The notes beneath the pieces were generated by a model. That model did not search any database, had not been told where the DNA came from, and saw only the letters and a program-made list of their open reading frames with translations. DNA of 42,428 nt from Methylosinus sporium. Lineage in GTDB: Bacteria; Pseudomonadota; Alphaproteobacteria; Rhizobiales; Beijerinckiaceae. The position numbers and the translations under genes are program-made. Every line of letters begins with the position of its first letter. Position 1 is the stretch's first letter. Location of the stretch: the NCBI RefSeq assembly GCF_003113265.1, contig NZ_PUIV01000033.1, positions 1 through 42,428 on the forward strand, given 5' to 3'. Positions 42,335 to 42,428 of the stretch are shown one piece after another.

Positions 42335-42428
42335 GCTCAGGACCTGTTAATTTCGAGTGAGGCGTGATTCAAGGTCTCCGATATGGAGGCTTTGATGGGT
42401 GATTTGTTTTTGCTCAGCGAAACGCAGA
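42335..42428 (+). mobile_element. Left end of an IS5-family insertion sequence (cut by window edge)
   Basis: After CTAG at 42331-42334 the sequence changes to a non-coding end (GGCTCAGGACCTGTTAATTT...) that leads within 50 bp to a transposase start. The exact terminal inverted repeat cannot be confirmed because the right end is outside the window; the boundary may be a few bases off. Confidence 0.6.
42383..42428 (+). CDS. IS5-family transposase, N-terminal fragment (continues beyond window)
   Basis: Fifteen codons are visible: MEALMGDLFLLSETQ. The segment MGDLFLLSE(T/R)Q is, to my recognition, the usual N-terminus of DDE transposases of IS5-type elements (continuing MxRISPxFPxSHG in relatives) common in alphaproteobacteria. 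Start may be the ATG at 42383 or the internal one at 42395. The rest of the gene is outside the window. Confidence 0.6.
   Translation, partial: MEALMGDLFLLSETQ

Noticed and set aside
1-42428. CRISPR arrays, tRNA or rRNA genes, prophage
   Set aside because: No regularly spaced repeats, no tRNA-like GTTCRANYC context in gaps, no rRNA sequence and no phage genes were seen.

Overview
The window reads as chromosomal DNA of a GC-rich alphaproteobacterium, probably of the Hyphomicrobiales and plausibly a methanotroph-type Methylocystaceae (Methylosinus/Methylocystis). That placement is inference from protein style, base composition and gene neighbourhood; no 16S or other marker is present. No methane-oxidation gene and no tRNA or rRNA gene was seen.

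Layout: (1) 1-2588: the C-terminal end of a Ser/Thr-rich octapeptide-repeat protein followed by a TPR/O-GlcNAc-transferase-like glycosyltransferase. (2) 2631-8456, minus strand, housekeeping: dnaA, a 0.9 kb gene-free region rich in inverted repeats, rpsT with a clear promoter, leader hairpin and terminator, an enoyl-CoA hydratase, and the overlapping set coaBC-dut-Rrf2 regulator. (3) 8593-13666, plus strand: one orphan gene and a two-gene RND efflux pump without its outer-membrane channel. (4) 13927-18567, plus strand: a tightly coupled operon for a FecBCD-type iron-chelate ABC importer, followed by three poorly understood genes: two diverged paralogues with a glutamine-amidotransferase/ThuA-like look and a cysteine-free FmdE-like protein. 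(5) 18646-38977, minus strand, 20 kb co-directional: a complete catechol siderophore locus. In transcription order it holds a TonB-dependent receptor, two small membrane proteins (DUF3325/DUF3649-like), a PepSY membrane protein, MbtH, a dimodular NRPS (C-A-T-C-A-T-TE), an EntS-type exporter, entC, entE, entB, entA and a second TonB-dependent receptor. It meets the importer operon at a strong bidirectional terminator. (6) 38978-42428: a promoter/operator region, a remnant of an FAD oxidoreductase gene, a tandem pair of arsenite methyltransferase (arsM) genes, and the left end of an IS5-family element cut by the window edge.

How the genes work together: EntC, EntB and EntA make 2,3-dihydroxybenzoate, EntE activates it and loads it on the carrier domain of EntB, and the NRPS with MbtH couples it to two amino acids. 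The second adenylation domain carries the same ten-residue code as E. coli EntF (serine). The first carries a code I cannot assign, so the product is predicted to be a DHB-X-Ser catecholate rather than enterobactin. EntS exports it, the two receptors and the FecBCD importer bring the iron complex back, and PepSY plus the three unknown operon genes are candidates for iron release. No Sfp/EntD phosphopantetheinyl transferase, no Fes-type esterase and no TonB/ExbBD is in the window.

The most interesting items are the unassigned module-1 specificity, the unknown three-gene tail of the importer operon, and the second ArsM copy, which has Gly in place of one of the four conserved arsenic-binding cysteines.
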